51,273 nt of DNA from Paracoccaceae bacterium (GCA_026710155.1 JAPORQ010000063.1:1-51273); one strand, 5' to 3'; counted from the stretch's first letter, positions 36,656-46,902 are shown. Notes: generated by a model from the sequence alone, not told the origin. A program made the numbers and translations.

Positions 36656-38656
36656 TTATTCGAATTCAAGTATTACCTGATCTACTGTCAGGGAACTACC
36701 CGGTGATACGGTTATGGATTTGATTGTTCCATTTCGGCTGGCCTTCAGAACATTTTCCATCTTCATTGCTTCTACGGTACACAAGGGTTGACCATCTTCA
36801 ACCTTGTCCCCTACCGAGACATGGATATCCGCAATCAATCCGGGCATGGGACAAAGCAGATATTTGCTTGTATCAGGCAGTTCCTTTTCCTTCATGTATG
36901 AACTTAGTTCCTGTTGCCGAGCTGTACGGACGAGAACATCCAGTTCGGCACCCCGATATTCTATATGATAACCCTCGGAAATGGGTTTGACCCGCAACAG
37001 CATCTGATCACCTGCAACAGCAAATTCTGCAAGGGTCTTACCCGGGGTCCATGCCGAGGTTATTGTCAATTCCCTGGCATTGTTGACGTTGACCCTGCAT
37101 CCATTCTCGAATGGGGCAAGGGAGATGTTGAGTTCTGTTTGATTGATCCTTGCAATCCAGTCATTACCAACCTTGTGTAGATGGTTGGCCAACCGGCCCG
37201 AAATTCGTGTTCGCCGGATTTCAGCAAAGCGATGCATCATGGTAACACAGGAGGCAATCCTCGCAATGGTCTCCTCAGAGTGCTCGACTCCGGAAAAACC
37301 TTCAGCAAATTCCTCCTCAATAAAGCCCGTCGTAATATCACCACTTATGAATTTGGGATGATCAAAGACGGCTGAAAGAAAAGAGATGTTACTGGTAATA
37401 CCTTCAATCTCGAAGGAATCAAGAGCCTTTCGCATGGTTTCAATGGCCGATAAGCGATCATTGGACCAAGTACAAAGTTTGGCGATCATTGGGTCATAAT
37501 GGACACTGATTTCACCTCCTTCAAATACACCTGTATCGTTCCTGATGGCATTTGAACCGTCATGAAATTCGGCCGGTGGGTTATATTTGGTAATTCGTCC
37601 GATTGAAGGAAGAAAATTTCTTTTTGGATCCTCGGCATATACCCTTGATTCAAAGGCCCAGCCATTGATCATTACCTGATCCTGAGTCAAGGACAGTTCA
37701 TTCCCATTGGCCACATTGATCATCTCCTTGACCAAATCCACTCCAGTGATGAGCTCGGTAACGGGATGCTCGACCTGCAATCGGGTGTTCATTTCAAGGA
37801 AGTAAAAATTCTGGTTACCATCAACTATGAATTCTACTGTTCCCGCCGAATAATAATCAACTGCCCTGGCCAAACTTATGGCCTGGTTTCCCATGGCCTT
37901 TCTGGTCTTCTGGTCCAGAAAAAGTGAGGGTGCTTCTTCGATCACCTTCTGATTTCTACGCTGGATGGAGCACTCCCGTTCATTGAGGTACACGAAATTG
38001 CTGTGTTTGTCGCCCAGTACCTGAATCTCGATATGACGAGGCGAAGTGATGAATTTTTCGATCAGTATGCGATCATCGCCAAAGGAACTTGAAGCTTCAT
38101 TTCGGGACGATTGATAACCCTCGGCAACTCCTTCCTTGTTCCAGGCAATACGCATACCCTTGCCACCACCTCCGGCAGAAGCCTTGATCATGACAGGAAA
38201 ACCGATTTCACAGGCAATTTCCAACGCATGTTCAGGCGAGTGAATTTCCCCCAGATAACCAGGAACGGTCGAAACTCCGGATTCATGGGCAATTTTCTTG
38301 GATGCAATTTTGTCCCCCATGGCTTCGATGGCCTTTACAGGTGGTCCTATAAAGGTGATACCGACTTCTTCCAGCCTTTTGGCGAATTGGGAATTTTCCG
38401 AAAGAAACCCATAGCCCGGATGGACGGCATCAGCCTCGGTTTTGGCGATTGCATCCATGATATTGTCGATCAGAATATAGGATTGATTGACTGGAGGAGG
38501 GCCGATAAAAACTGCTTCATCCGCCATTTGAACATGCAGGGAGTTTTTGTCAGCTTCCGAATAAATGGCGACAGTCTTAATGCCGAGTGATTTTGCTGAT
38601 TTGATAACCCGACAGGCTATTTCACCCCGGTTAGCTATTAAAATTTTGTCAAACAA
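36656..38656 (-). CDS. pccA: Propionyl-CoA carboxylase, biotin-containing alpha subunit
   Basis: The alpha subunit carboxylates its own biotin and passes the carboxyl to PccB to make methylmalonyl-CoA. The 666 residues hold the biotin carboxylase domain (MFDKILIANRGEIACRVIKS, MIKASAGGGGKGMRIAW, FLEMNTRLQVEHPVTELITG), a BT linker and a C-terminal biotinyl domain with CTVEAMKMENVLK, where the Lys carries biotin. The length and BT region favour propionyl- over acetyl-CoA carboxylase. It lies 32 bases after pccB in one operon. Its last part is duplicated in decayed form at 27940-28045. Confidence 0.93.
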   Translation of the reverse strand: MFDKILIANRGEIACRVIKSAKSLGIKTVAIYSEADKNSLHVQMADEAVFIGPPPVNQSYILIDNIMDAIAKTEADAVHPGYGFLSENSQFAKRLEEVGITFIGPPVKAIEAMGDKIASKKIAHESGVSTVPGYLGEIHSPEHALEIACEIGFPVMIKASAGGGGKGMRIAWNKEGVAEGYQSSRNEASSSFGDDRILIEKFITSPRHIEIQVLGDKHSNFVYLNERECSIQRRNQKVIEEAPSLFLDQKTRKAMGNQAISLARAVDYYSAGTVEFIVDGNQNFYFLEMNTRLQVEHPVTELITGVDLVKEMINVANGNELSLTQDQVMINGWAFESRVYAEDPKRNFLPSIGRITKYNPPAEFHDGSNAIRNDTGVFEGGEISVHYDPMIAKLCTWSNDRLSAIETMRKALDSFEIEGITSNISFLSAVFDHPKFISGDITTGFIEEEFAEGFSGVEHSEETIARIASCVTMMHRFAEIRRTRISGRLANHLHKVGNDWIARINQTELNISLAPFENGCRVNVNNARELTITSAWTPGKTLAEFAVAGDQMLLRVKPISEGYHIEYRGAELDVLVRTARQQELSSYMKEKELPDTSKYLLCPMPGLIADIHVSVGDKVEDGQPLCTVEAMKMENVLKASRNGTIKSITVSPGSSLTVDQVILEFE

Positions 38657-38688
38657 TTTTCATGCCTTTGCATATCTGGATAATCGAA

Positions 38689-40221
38689 TCAGAGGGGTAT
38701 ATTGTCATGCTTTTTCCATGGATTTTTGGCTTTCTTGTTTCTTAAGGTCGCAAAGGCCCTGCATATCCGAAGCCTGGTTGAATGAGGCATTATCACTTCA
38801 TCAATAAAACCTTTTTCGGCTGCAACAAACGGGTTGGCAAACCTGTTTTCGTATTCCTCGGTTTTTTGCTTGACCAGCTCAAGGTCATTTATCTCCGAGC
38901 GGTATAGTATTTCAACCGCCCCTTTTGCTCCCATGACTGCAATCTGGGCACTGGGCCAGGCATAATTGTAATCTCCCCGAAGATGCTTCGAGGACATGAC
39001 GTCATATGCCCCTCCATAAGCTTTTCTTGTGATGACGGTTACCTTGGGAACGGTTGCCTCCCCAAAGGCAAAGAGCAGTTTTGCACCATGGACAATAATT
39101 CCACCGTATTCCTGTGAAGTCCCGGGAAGAAATCCGGGGACATCTACCAGGGTGAGGAGGGGAATGTCGAAGGAATCACAAAATCTTACAAACCTTGCCG
39201 CTTTTCGTGAGCTGTCAATATCAAGGCAGCCGGCCAGTACCATGGGTTGATTTGCCACAACTCCCACGGTGGAACCCTCAAGTCTGATAAATCCGGTAAT
39301 CATGTTTTGGGCAAAATTCTCCTTTACCTCAAAGAGATCACCTTCATCGGCAATTTTCAGGATCAACTCCTTCATGTCATAGGGTACATTGGGATTCTCC
39401 GGGGCCAGGGTATCGAGGGAGGGTTCTATCCTTTCAGGGTCATCATAGAAAGGTCTGGTTGGTGACTTGTCCTTGTTATTCAGGGGAAGAAAATCAAAAA
39501 ACCTTCTGACTTCAGCCAGGGTCTCAACATCGTTGGAATAGGCTCCGTCAGCAACTGATGATTTGGTTGTGTGGGTTGTTGCTCCTCCCAATTCCTCGGC
39601 CGTGATAATTTCATTGGTGACTGTCTTGACAACATCAGGTCCGGTTACAAACATGTAAGAGGAGTCCTGAACCATGAAAATGAAGTCGGTCATGGCCGGT
39701 GAATAGACCGCACCCCCGGCACAGGGCCCCATTATCACGCTGATTTGAGGGATGACACCAGAGGCCAGTATGTTCCGTTGAAACACTTCCGCATAACCTG
39801 CCAGGGAAGCAACACCTTCCTGAATTCTGGCACCGCCGGAATCATTCAAACCGATTACCGGAGCTTGGTTTTGGACAGCCATATCCATGATCTTGCAAAT
39901 CTTGCCGGCATGTGTTTCCGAGAGAGAGCCGCCAAAAACCGTAAAATCCTGGCTGAAAACATAAACCATTCGCCCATTGATCGTTCCACAACCGGTAACC
40001 ACACCATCACCGGAGAATTTTGTCTGTTCCATACCAAAATCCGTACACCGGTGAGTCACAAACATGTCAAATTCTTCAAACGAGTTTTCATCCAGCAACA
40101 GATCGATTCTTTCACGGGCGGTCAGTTTTCCCTTGCTGTGCTGAGCCGCAACTCTCCTGGCACCACCACCGCTTCTGGCTTCAATGCGGCGTCTTTCCAA
40201 TTCTGAAATTATATCATTCAT
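38689..40221 (-). CDS. pccB: Propionyl-CoA carboxylase beta subunit
   Basis: The carboxyltransferase half of the enzyme has 510 residues and the usual two crotonase-like domains. Visible signatures are [80 protein letters not shown] and [20 protein letters not shown]. It is the first gene of the pccBA pair. The 154-base gap to the divergent MFS gene must hold its promoter; no regulator gene is adjacent. It acts between PrpE and the mutase. Confidence 0.95.
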   Translation of the reverse strand: MNDIISELERRRIEARSGGGARRVAAQHSKGKLTARERIDLLLDENSFEEFDMFVTHRCTDFGMEQTKFSGDGVVTGCGTINGRMVYVFSQDFTVFGGSLSETHAGKICKIMDMAVQNQAPVIGLNDSGGARIQEGVASLAGYAEVFQRNILASGVIPQISVIMGPCAGGAVYSPAMTDFIFMVQDSSYMFVTGPDVVKTVTNEIITAEELGGATTHTTKSSVADGAYSNDVETLAEVRRFFDFLPLNNKDKSPTRPFYDDPERIEPSLDTLAPENPNVPYDMKELILKIADEGDLFEVKENFAQNMITGFIRLEGSTVGVVANQPMVLAGCLDIDSSRKAARFVRFCDSFDIPLLTLVDVPGFLPGTSQEYGGIIVHGAKLLFAFGEATVPKVTVITRKAYGGAYDVMSSKHLRGDYNYAWPSAQIAVMGAKGAVEILYRSEINDLELVKQKTEEYENRFANPFVAAEKGFIDEVIMPHSTRLRICRAFATLRNKKAKNPWKKHDNIPL

Positions 40222-40375
40222 TAAATTGCCTTAGTTCAAATTCAAGGTTTAGAAACTTTCTGCTATTTGTTATGAAGCGAAGTTTAAAGCAATCAATATT
40301 TATTTCAAACAATAGTGATTTCAGATTGAGGTAAGGTGGTTCGGTTTTGTAAGAAAAAACTACATAGTTAATTAT

Positions 40376-41596
40376 ATGGCAAAATCAGCAGTAAAATTTC
40401 TTGACCGGAAAACACCACCTCATATTTCGACCCTGATCATTTTATCGGCCCTTCCGGCCCTTTCAATGACCTTGTTTCTTCCTTCCCTTCCCAACATGAC
40501 CGAGTATTTTCAAACAGATTACCGGGTCATGCAACTCTCGGTTGCCACCTATCTCTTTGTTAATGCCGTATTGCAGGTTGTTGTAGGGCCCATATCCGAT
40601 TTCTATGGCCGTCGGGTGATTGTTCTATGGGGAATCGTATTGTTTCTCATTGCTTCCCTGGGGTGCATGCTGGCTCCAAATGTCGAGTTGTTTCTGTTCT
40701 TTCGCATGAGCCAGGCCGTAATTGTAACCGGAATGGTTTTGGCAAGAGCCATTGTCAGGGATCTCTTTCCGGCAAACGAAGCAGCATCAATGATCGGCTA
40801 TGTTACGATGGGAATGGCCGTTGCACCCATGCTGGGACCAATGATCGGAGGTTTTCTGGATGAGGCCTTCGGATGGAAAGCAAGCTTCTCCCTGTTTCTG
40901 CTCATAGGTGGCATGACCCTGATCATTTCATACTATGACCTTGGCGAGACCTTGCCAGCAAGAAAAAAGAATATCTGGTCACAGTTCAGGGAATACCCAG
41001 AACTATTCCGCTCGCATCGTTTCTGGGGCTATTGTTTTGTTGCGGCCTTTTCGTCAGGGGTATTTTTTGCCTATCTTGGAGGGGCACCGTTTGTAGGAAC
41101 TGAAATTTTTGGATTAAGTCCTGGCATATTGGGATTCTATTTTGGCCTTACCGCCTTCGGCTATATGAGTGGCAATTTCCTATCCGGCCGGCTGTCAATC
41201 AGGTTGGGAATAAACAAGATGATCATAATTGGTTGCATGATCACCCTGATAGGACCAACGGGACCAATCCTGGCTACATATGCTGGCTCAACGCACCCCC
41301 TAAGTTTTTTTGGATTTGCTGTCCTCATGGGTATCGGGAATGGATTTATCATGCCCAACGCTACTGCCGGGATGTTATCGGTCAGACCTCATCTTGCTGG
41401 CACGGCCGCCGGAATCGGAGGTGCAATAATGATCGGGATTGGTTCGGGGTTATCTGCTTTGGCTGGTTCCCTTTTGACCAAGGAGTCAGGTCCCTATCCA
41501 CTTTATTACATAATGTTGCTATGTGTCATTTTGGGTCTGATTAGCGGGTGGTATGTTGTTATCCGAGGTCGAAGCAACCCTAGCAATCAAGATTGA
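40376..41596 (+). CDS. Bcr/CflA-type multidrug efflux MFS transporter
   Basis: The 406-residue protein has 12 predicted hydrophobic helices of the major facilitator superfamily. The opening LIILSALPALSMTLFLPSLPNM, the SVATYLFVNAVLQVVVGPIS and DFYGRRVIVLWG (motif A), and the RAIVRDLF motif fit the DHA1 Bcr/CflA subgroup, which exports drugs such as bicyclomycin or small metabolites by proton antiport. The natural substrate is unknown. It is divergent from pccB and convergent with the DMT transporter, with no obvious operon partner. Confidence 0.9.
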   Translation: MAKSAVKFLDRKTPPHISTLIILSALPALSMTLFLPSLPNMTEYFQTDYRVMQLSVATYLFVNAVLQVVVGPISDFYGRRVIVLWGIVLFLIASLGCMLAPNVELFLFFRMSQAVIVTGMVLARAIVRDLFPANEAASMIGYVTMGMAVAPMLGPMIGGFLDEAFGWKASFSLFLLIGGMTLIISYYDLGETLPARKKNIWSQFREYPELFRSHRFWGYCFVAAFSSGVFFAYLGGAPFVGTEIFGLSPGILGFYFGLTAFGYMSGNFLSGRLSIRLGINKMIIIGCMITLIGPTGPILATYAGSTHPLSFFGFAVLMGIGNGFIMPNATAGMLSVRPHLAGTAAGIGGAIMIGIGSGLSALAGSLLTKESGPYPLYYIMLLCVILGLISGWYVVIRGRSNPSNQD

Positions 41597-41616
41597 TATT
41601 CCCGGTTATTTCAAGA

Positions 41617-42510
41617 TCATTTGGTCTTGCTTCGTAGATAGTAAACTGCTTCTCTCCAGGCCAGAAATGTTACCGAACCGATAATAATGGTTCCTCCCAA
41701 CATCACCCATAAATCGATTGGTTCAGCAAATAGCAGGGTACCAAGCATCGTGGCCCAGACAAGTTGTAGGAAGGTGACCGGCTGGGTTGCTGTTACGGGA
41801 GCACTGTAGAATGCCTTGGTCATGGTATAATGGCCAGCCGTGGCAAAAAAGGCGACAAGGAACAACAAAAAGAGTTGCTCATTTGTGGGAGGAATCCATA
41901 CAACAGCAGCAATGGGAAACAAGCCAACCGTTACCGTGAGGGATAACATCGTAATGATCATTTCGGGATTGAGGCGACCAGTAACCTTTTTGGCAATCAG
42001 GTAGGATACAGTGAAGGAAACAACAGTTACCATCATGGCTAGGTGACCGGGTGACAATTCCCGGAAACCTGGACGCAATATCAGGAGAGTACCAAACAGG
42101 GCAATGAATATGGCCATCATTCGTCGCAAGGAAAGTGATTCTCCCAAAATCATGATTGCAGCCAGGGAAAGAAATACCGGGGTGAGGTAATTCAGTGAGG
42201 TAACCTCGGCAATCGTGATTTCGGTCATGGCATAAAACCAGCAAATGACTCCAACCGTATGAAAAACCCCTCTGACTGCAAACAATATATATTCTTCCTT
42301 GGTAAAATTGGTTTGAAAGAACTCCTTAAGAACAGGGATAATGAAAACCAGGCCAAGAAGGTATCTGAGAAAGGCCGATTGGGCAGGCGGGACAGCTGTA
42401 CCCAAGAATTTGACGATTGCTGTGACTCCCACAAAGCATAAGCCAGAAACCACCATCCAGAAAACCCCGACCAGGGTTCCCGATTTTCTGAGTTCATCAA
42501 TTTGCATCAC
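41617..42510 (-). CDS. EamA/DMT-family membrane transporter
   Basis: The 297-residue protein has about ten hydrophobic helices in two EamA repeats. It opens GVFWMVVSGLCFVGVTAIVK and includes SLNYLTPVFLSLAAIMILGE, LNPEMIITMLSLTVTVGLFP and QLVWATMLGTLLFAEPIDLW. Members export amino acids, purines or other small metabolites, and the substrate cannot be predicted here. It ends 20 bases from the convergent MFS gene and is separated from YebC by under 100 bases. Confidence 0.88.
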   Translation of the reverse strand: MMQIDELRKSGTLVGVFWMVVSGLCFVGVTAIVKFLGTAVPPAQSAFLRYLLGLVFIIPVLKEFFQTNFTKEEYILFAVRGVFHTVGVICWFYAMTEITIAEVTSLNYLTPVFLSLAAIMILGESLSLRRMMAIFIALFGTLLILRPGFRELSPGHLAMMVTVVSFTVSYLIAKKVTGRLNPEMIITMLSLTVTVGLFPIAAVVWIPPTNEQLFLLFLVAFFATAGHYTMTKAFYSAPVTATQPVTFLQLVWATMLGTLLFAEPIDLWVMLGGTIIIGSVTFLAWREAVYYLRSKTK

Positions 42511-42604
42511 GAAGCAGGACTCTCGTTACATACTACTGGTACATCAAATCACATGGGAAAACCCACAGGCCAATTCAAATATACTGTAAAGGTTCAAATG
42601 GATT

Positions 42605-43345
42605 TCAAAGCTGATCGAAAAATTCTTCGGGAATATCGAAATTGCTGGTTACCTTCTGAATATCATCATCTTCTTCCAGGGCATCAATCAACCTGATGAC
42701 CTTTTTGGCATTCTCCAGTTCGAGACTTGTTGTGGTCGAGGGTTTCCAGATGAGTTTTGTGGAGGTTGTTTCACCCAATGCCTTTTCCATTTCGTTGGAG
42801 ACTGAGGCAAGGTCGGTATCAGAAGTATAGATTATGTGGCCATCGTCACTTGATTCGACATCTTCGGCACCGGCTTCCGTGGCAATTTCGAAAACGAGAT
42901 CCTCGTCTCCAACTTCAGGTGAAAATACAATTTCACCCTTGCGTTCGAACATGAAACTGACCGCGCCGGTTTCTGCCAGATTACCACCTAGTTTTCCGAA
43001 AGTGGATCTGACAAATGAAGCAGTTCGATTCCTGTTATCGGTAAGTGCTTCGACGATTACGGCCACGCCAGCTGGGCCGTAACCTTCATATCTTACCTCT
43101 TCCAATGCGTCTGAATCGCCACCTGTTGCCTTGGTTATTGCCCTTTCAATCACATCCTTGGGAACTGAATTGCTTTTGGCTTCCTTGATTGCCAAGCGAA
43201 GCCTGGGATTTTTATCCGGGTCTGGATCACCCATTTTTGCAGCTACCGTAATTTCCCTTGACAGCTTTGAAAAAAGCTTTGATCTGGTGGCGTCCTGTCG
43301 TCCCTTGCGGTGTTGAATGTTGGCCCATTTCGAATGACCTGCCAT
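42605..43345 (-). CDS. YebC/PmpR family protein
   Basis: A 246-residue cytosolic protein with the highly conserved start [19 protein letters not shown] and the segments [40 protein letters not shown] and [18 protein letters not shown]. YebC proteins have been described as transcription regulators and, more recently, as translation factors that relieve ribosome stalling at proline stretches. Which applies here is not shown. In other bacteria the gene often sits beside ruvC, but not in this window. Confidence 0.95.
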   Translation of the reverse strand: MAGHSKWANIQHRKGRQDATRSKLFSKLSREITVAAKMGDPDPDKNPRLRLAIKEAKSNSVPKDVIERAITKATGGDSDALEEVRYEGYGPAGVAVIVEALTDNRNRTASFVRSTFGKLGGNLAETGAVSFMFERKGEIVFSPEVGDEDLVFEIATEAGAEDVESSDDGHIIYTSDTDLASVSNEMEKALGETTSTKLIWKPSTTTSLELENAKKVIRLIDALEEDDDIQKVTSNFDIPEEFFDQL

Positions 43346-43661
43346 TTTATTTCTCCAAATACTGGTTTAGATTACCTAACTCATCTAAATTATTCTTAAT
43401 GCTCATTTATTTAAATGGAGTTGAACCGAACTATTCAAAGATCACTGAATTTGAATTTATCCAGTAGTGTTTGAATGTTTATACCACCAAGTAAAATCGA
43501 AACGAGCCAAAGCTAATACCATCTGGATAAGTAAGCGCAAAGACACTTACCAGTCAAATTCGCTAACCTGATAAATTATGATTTTGAAACAGGACTCCAC
43601 ATGAGATAATTCAATCAAACGCAGGATTGTTTTATATGATAATATTATGGTTTAAGGTGAA

Positions 43662-44426
43662 ATGAACAAATCCAGAACAGTTATCAAGGTTGGAGGTGAA
43701 GATACCCTCGATTTCCTTCAGGGTTTGGTAACGAACGATGTATGCAAGGCAGATAATAATCTTGTTTATGCAGCCTTGCTGACTCCCCAGGGCAAATATT
43801 TTGCGGATTTTTTCATCTTCCAGATCAAGAATTGCTGGTATATTGATGTTAATTCTCTTTTGGCGGATGCACTCGTCAAGCAATTGTCATTTTATCGGTT
43901 GCGCTCCAAGGTAACGATCGAGAAGTCTGACCTCGGGGTTGTTCGGGGATTGGGAAAGGCTTTGGAAGGAGCATATTTGGATCCTAGACATCCTTCTTTG
44001 GGATGGAGAAAATATTGTGAAAATGCAAACAATGCTCCAGAAGTTGATTGGAATCGAATCAGGGTCAAATACTGCATTCCTGAAACCCTGATTGAACTAA
44101 TTCCAGAAAGTACATTTATACTGGAGGCAGGATTTGAACGACTGAATGGTTTGGACTTCAAGAAGGGATGTTATGTTGGCCAGGAAGTGACCTCAAGAAT
44201 GAAGCACAAAACACAACTCCTGAAAGGGTTGGTTCGTGTAAAGGTGGATGGTTCAGCACCAGTTGGAACCGAAATCAGGTCGGAAAAAGGGCCAGCAGGT
44301 TACTTATATACCCAATGTGATGGTTTCGCTCTTGCTCAGATAAGGTTTCGACAAGTACAAAATGCTCCATTGAAAGCAGGAGATGCATTGGTGCAACTGG
44401 ATCAGGATTTTGAAAAATTTACATGA
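43662..44426 (+). CDS. YgfZ/GcvT folate-binding protein (iron-sulfur assembly)
   Basis: The 254-residue protein has the hallmark KGCYVGQEVTSRMKHK motif (about residue 170), with the conserved Cys of the COG0354 family. It opens with IKVGGEDTLDFLQGLVTNDV and has AALLTPQGKYFADFFIF. YgfZ uses tetrahydrofolate to support repair or maturation of certain Fe-S enzymes. The ATG follows a purine-rich site. Its 3' end overlaps the convergent IMPase-like gene by 8 bases. folD at the other end of the window makes related folates, but no operon links them. Confidence 0.93.
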   Translation: MNKSRTVIKVGGEDTLDFLQGLVTNDVCKADNNLVYAALLTPQGKYFADFFIFQIKNCWYIDVNSLLADALVKQLSFYRLRSKVTIEKSDLGVVRGLGKALEGAYLDPRHPSLGWRKYCENANNAPEVDWNRIRVKYCIPETLIELIPESTFILEAGFERLNGLDFKKGCYVGQEVTSRMKHKTQLLKGLVRVKVDGSAPVGTEIRSEKGPAGYLYTQCDGFALAQIRFRQVQNAPLKAGDALVQLDQDFEKFT

Positions 44427-45195
44427 AATGATCAAGAACAACATCCCTGAATCTTTCGAAACCCTTGAATCCCGAACCCAAAAGTCCTTTGGTTTCATTC
44501 AAGGGATGGGTTAAACCACCAGACTCAAGCAACAGGAGTTTGGCCGGGGCAATATCAATGCTATCAACCATCGGTGCGATTGTACCATCGATTTTACCTG
44601 ACGCCAGATTTATCAAATCTAGAGAAGGGTTGCCTGTTGATTTGATCTGTTTGAATGACTTTAGCAGATGTTCAAGATTACGTGGTACGGTTGTATCATA
44701 CTCAAATCTGAAATCCAGGGCCACAACAAATTCTTCAACTTTCTGGATGGGAGCAACTCGAAGCTTCATATGCCTTGAATAAGCACCATCTCCCTTGATG
44801 ACCTTAAATAATTCGTTTGAACAGGGGTAGTAAATTACACTATTTACCATTTCACCCTTGTGTTCCAAACCAAGTGAAACTATCCAGTTGGGGTTACCCC
44901 TCGAAAAATTTTCCAATCCTGAAACCGGACTTATCAACCACTTTCTAGTGTCATCTTTCCCGGTAATATTACCCGATAAGGTACTGTGATGGCCGTAATT
45001 GGGCCTTGCTTCCGTGAGTTCGAAAATCAATCTGTGATTGGCCCTGATCAAAGCCTTGCGAGTTAATTTGCCAGCTCCTTCCAATGAGGCCTGCAATCTT
45101 TGAATCTCTTCAAAGTCCCTATGAAGTACATCACCTGCTGAAAGTACAGCCTTGGTCATTACATTAAGGTTGGCAGAATGATTTAGCATTGGCAA
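44419..45195 (-). CDS. Inositol-monophosphatase-like protein, metal site lost
   Basis: The overall fold is that of SuhB/IMPase (258 residues): MLNHSANLNVMTKAVLSAGD, NWIVSLGLEHKGEMVNSVIY, STGNPSLDLINLASGKIDG and IDIAPAKLLLLESGGL. The catalytic metal ligands are replaced. The usual EE pair before the core reads HHSTLSG. The DPxDGTxNF motif reads ISPVSGLENF, with both Asp changed to Ser. Only the late Asp (IDIA, normally WD) remains. It is therefore probably not a phosphatase, but could keep a structural or RNA-polymerase-binding role, as described for SuhB. It lies near efp, as in many Alphaproteobacteria. The frame is intact. Confidence 0.85.
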   Translation of the reverse strand: MPMLNHSANLNVMTKAVLSAGDVLHRDFEEIQRLQASLEGAGKLTRKALIRANHRLIFELTEARPNYGHHSTLSGNITGKDDTRKWLISPVSGLENFSRGNPNWIVSLGLEHKGEMVNSVIYYPCSNELFKVIKGDGAYSRHMKLRVAPIQKVEEFVVALDFRFEYDTTVPRNLEHLLKSFKQIKSTGNPSLDLINLASGKIDGTIAPMVDSIDIAPAKLLLLESGGLTHPLNETKGLLGSGFKGFERFRDVVLDHFM

Positions 45196-45308
45196 GAAGC
45201 CTTATAATTCAAAATAAAATTGCAAAACATGAAGTTGGTAAGGTTGCAATATCTAGTTGAGAAAATATTGTTTTTCATGTTTGGTAAAACTGATGAACTT
45301 ATAATGTA

Positions 45309-45797
45309 ATGGGGAAAACCATGGAACAAGGGGCTGGTTCAGTTTATTCATACAATAAGGAAGTATCTGAGTTGACAGGGCTGGAAATAATTCAGGGTAT
45401 GCTGAGAGGGCAATTTCCACCACCTCCCATGGCAGAGCTGTTGAATTTTGCCCTCCACAATGTTGTCAAGGGCAAGGTGGTCTTCAAGGGAACTCCAACA
45501 TGGGAATGTACAAATCCGATGGGAACAGTCCATGGCGGCTGGTACGGAACAATTCTTGACAGTGCCATGGCATGCTCGGTAATCACGGAGCTGCTGCCTG
45601 GCAAACAATTTACGACTCTTGAATTTAAAGTGAATCTGATACGCCCGATTCCCCTGGATTTGGAAGTGTTTACCGAAGGAAAGGTGATTCACCTTGGAAA
45701 AACAACCGCCGTGGCCGAAGCCAATATTAACGATTCTGAAGGCAAGATCTACGCGTTGGGTACTTCAACGGGTATTATATTCTCGCCCAGGATATGA
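45309..45797 (+). CDS. PaaI-type hotdog thioesterase
   Basis: The 162-residue hotdog-fold protein has the active-site motif MGTVHGGWYGTILDSAMACS around residues 75-94 and LEFKVNLIRPIPLDLEVFTE as the second strand pair. Such enzymes hydrolyse acyl-CoA, often aromatic or medium-chain intermediates. The substrate is unknown. It opens divergently from the IMPase-like gene and converges on efp with a 22-base gap. The first ATG (45309) is used; an in-frame ATG at codon 5 is also possible. Confidence 0.88.
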   Translation: MGKTMEQGAGSVYSYNKEVSELTGLEIIQGMLRGQFPPPPMAELLNFALHNVVKGKVVFKGTPTWECTNPMGTVHGGWYGTILDSAMACSVITELLPGKQFTTLEFKVNLIRPIPLDLEVFTEGKVIHLGKTTAVAEANINDSEGKIYALGTSTGIIFSPRI

Positions 45798-45819
45798 AAT
45801 CGACCCCCAAAAATACATC

Positions 45820-46383
45820 CTACAGCCGTTCCGAAAACTCGAATGTTTCGGTATTGACCGCAATTTCGGTACCTTCTGATATGTAGGGAGGAATCATTAT
45901 CTTAATTCCATTGTCCAAGGTGGCGGGTTTGTAACTGTTGGCTACTGTTTGACCTGAAATTACCGGTTCGGTTTCAACAACGGTACAGGTGACTTTTTGT
46001 GGAAGGGTTATCCTCAGAATTTCTTCCTCGTAAAATTCCGCTGTCACCACTATGCCTTCCTGCAAGAAGGATAGTTTATCCCCAAGAAGTGAACTGCTTG
46101 CGTGGGTTTGTTCATATGTTTCCATATCCATGAGAATCAGTGATTCACCTTCGGAATAAAGGTATTGTTGATCCCTTTGCTCAAGTCTTACCTTCTCTAC
46201 CTTGTCGGCTGAACGAAACCTTTCATTCAATTTTGAACCGTTTCGGAGGTTTCGCAGTTCAACCTGAGCAAAGGCCCCACCCTTGCCAGGTTTGACATGT
46301 TCAATCTTTACTGCCGACCAAAGCCCACCCTTGTGTTCAAGGATGTTGCCTGGCCTGATTTCGTTTCCATTGATTTTAGGCAT
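45820..46383 (-). CDS. efp: Elongation factor P
   Basis: EF-P helps ribosomes form peptide bonds at proline runs. From the ATG at 46383 (MPKINGNEIRPGNILEHKGG) the protein has 187 residues, the normal length. A longer frame to 46455 adds 24 residues unlike EF-P, so I rejected it. The modified Lys is in HVKPGKGGAFAQVEL at about position 34. The three beta domains follow, ending with KIMIPPYISEGTEIAVNTET. The Lys at the tip fits EpmA-type modification, but no epmA or epmB is in the window. Confidence 0.96.
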   Translation of the reverse strand: MPKINGNEIRPGNILEHKGGLWSAVKIEHVKPGKGGAFAQVELRNLRNGSKLNERFRSADKVEKVRLEQRDQQYLYSEGESLILMDMETYEQTHASSSLLGDKLSFLQEGIVVTAEFYEEEILRITLPQKVTCTVVETEPVISGQTVANSYKPATLDNGIKIMIPPYISEGTEIAVNTETFEFSERL

Positions 46384-46557
46384 TAAAAAAAACTCGTAAT
46401 TTTGTTGCAAAATAATATTGTATCTGGTATACCAAAGTGTTAGATTTGGTTTCAATTGTTCATGGAAACATAAACTCGGGATTAATTGACCGAATAACCA
46501 AAACCGGGTTTAGAGTGTCCTGAAAGATAATAGTGATAATTAGGGGGGAATATATCA

Positions 46558-46869
46558 ATGGCAAATTACGATGATGTGGCTTTTAATTTGGAGCAAGGTG
46601 CAAGATCGAGAAAGCTTTTTGCCGCAGTGGTTCTGGCAGCACTTGATGATGCCATATCCGATAATTTGCGATTTGGTAATGGACCAGAAATCATCGCCAG
46701 ATGGGCTAGATCGAAGGATGGCAGGGAAATTCTCACTTGTGCAGGAATTAACCCCAGCGAACGTGTTGTAATGGGTTTGATGAATTTTGTATCACGGGGT
46801 ATTAGAACGAGCGTTGCCTTGTCCAGGGACGAGGCCGAGAAAAGTAATCCACGGGCCAAAGCCGCATAA
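46558..46869 (+). CDS. DUF6280-type small conserved alphaproteobacterial protein
   Basis: The 103-residue protein has a conserved-looking core: NLEQGARSRKLFAAVVLAAL followed by DDAISDNLRFGNG, then EIIARWARSKDGREILTCAG and SRGIRTSVALSRDEAEK. It is helical, soluble and without known catalytic residues. I recall near-identical proteins of about 100 residues in Rhodobacterales, labelled DUF6280. The function is unknown. GGGGGAATA precedes the ATG. A weak hairpin follows. Confidence 0.75.
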   Translation: MANYDDVAFNLEQGARSRKLFAAVVLAALDDAISDNLRFGNGPEIIARWARSKDGREILTCAGINPSERVVMGLMNFVSRGIRTSVALSRDEAEKSNPRAKAA

Positions 46870-46870
46870 A

Positions 46871-46902
46871 GCCGGTGGTTTAGTTATACCACACCGGTTA
46901 TT
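46871..46902 (+). terminator. Weak terminator-like hairpin after small conserved gene
   Basis: CCGGTG (46872-46877) pairs with CACCGG (46892-46897), extended by GT/AC across a two-base bulge, and is followed by TTATT. It lies just after the stop codon at 46869. The U-run is poor, so the call is tentative. Confidence 0.4.

Noticed and set aside
46384-46455. 24-residue N-terminal extension of EF-P
   Set aside because: EF-P proteins start at the MPKINGNEIR position and the extension has no EF-P character.
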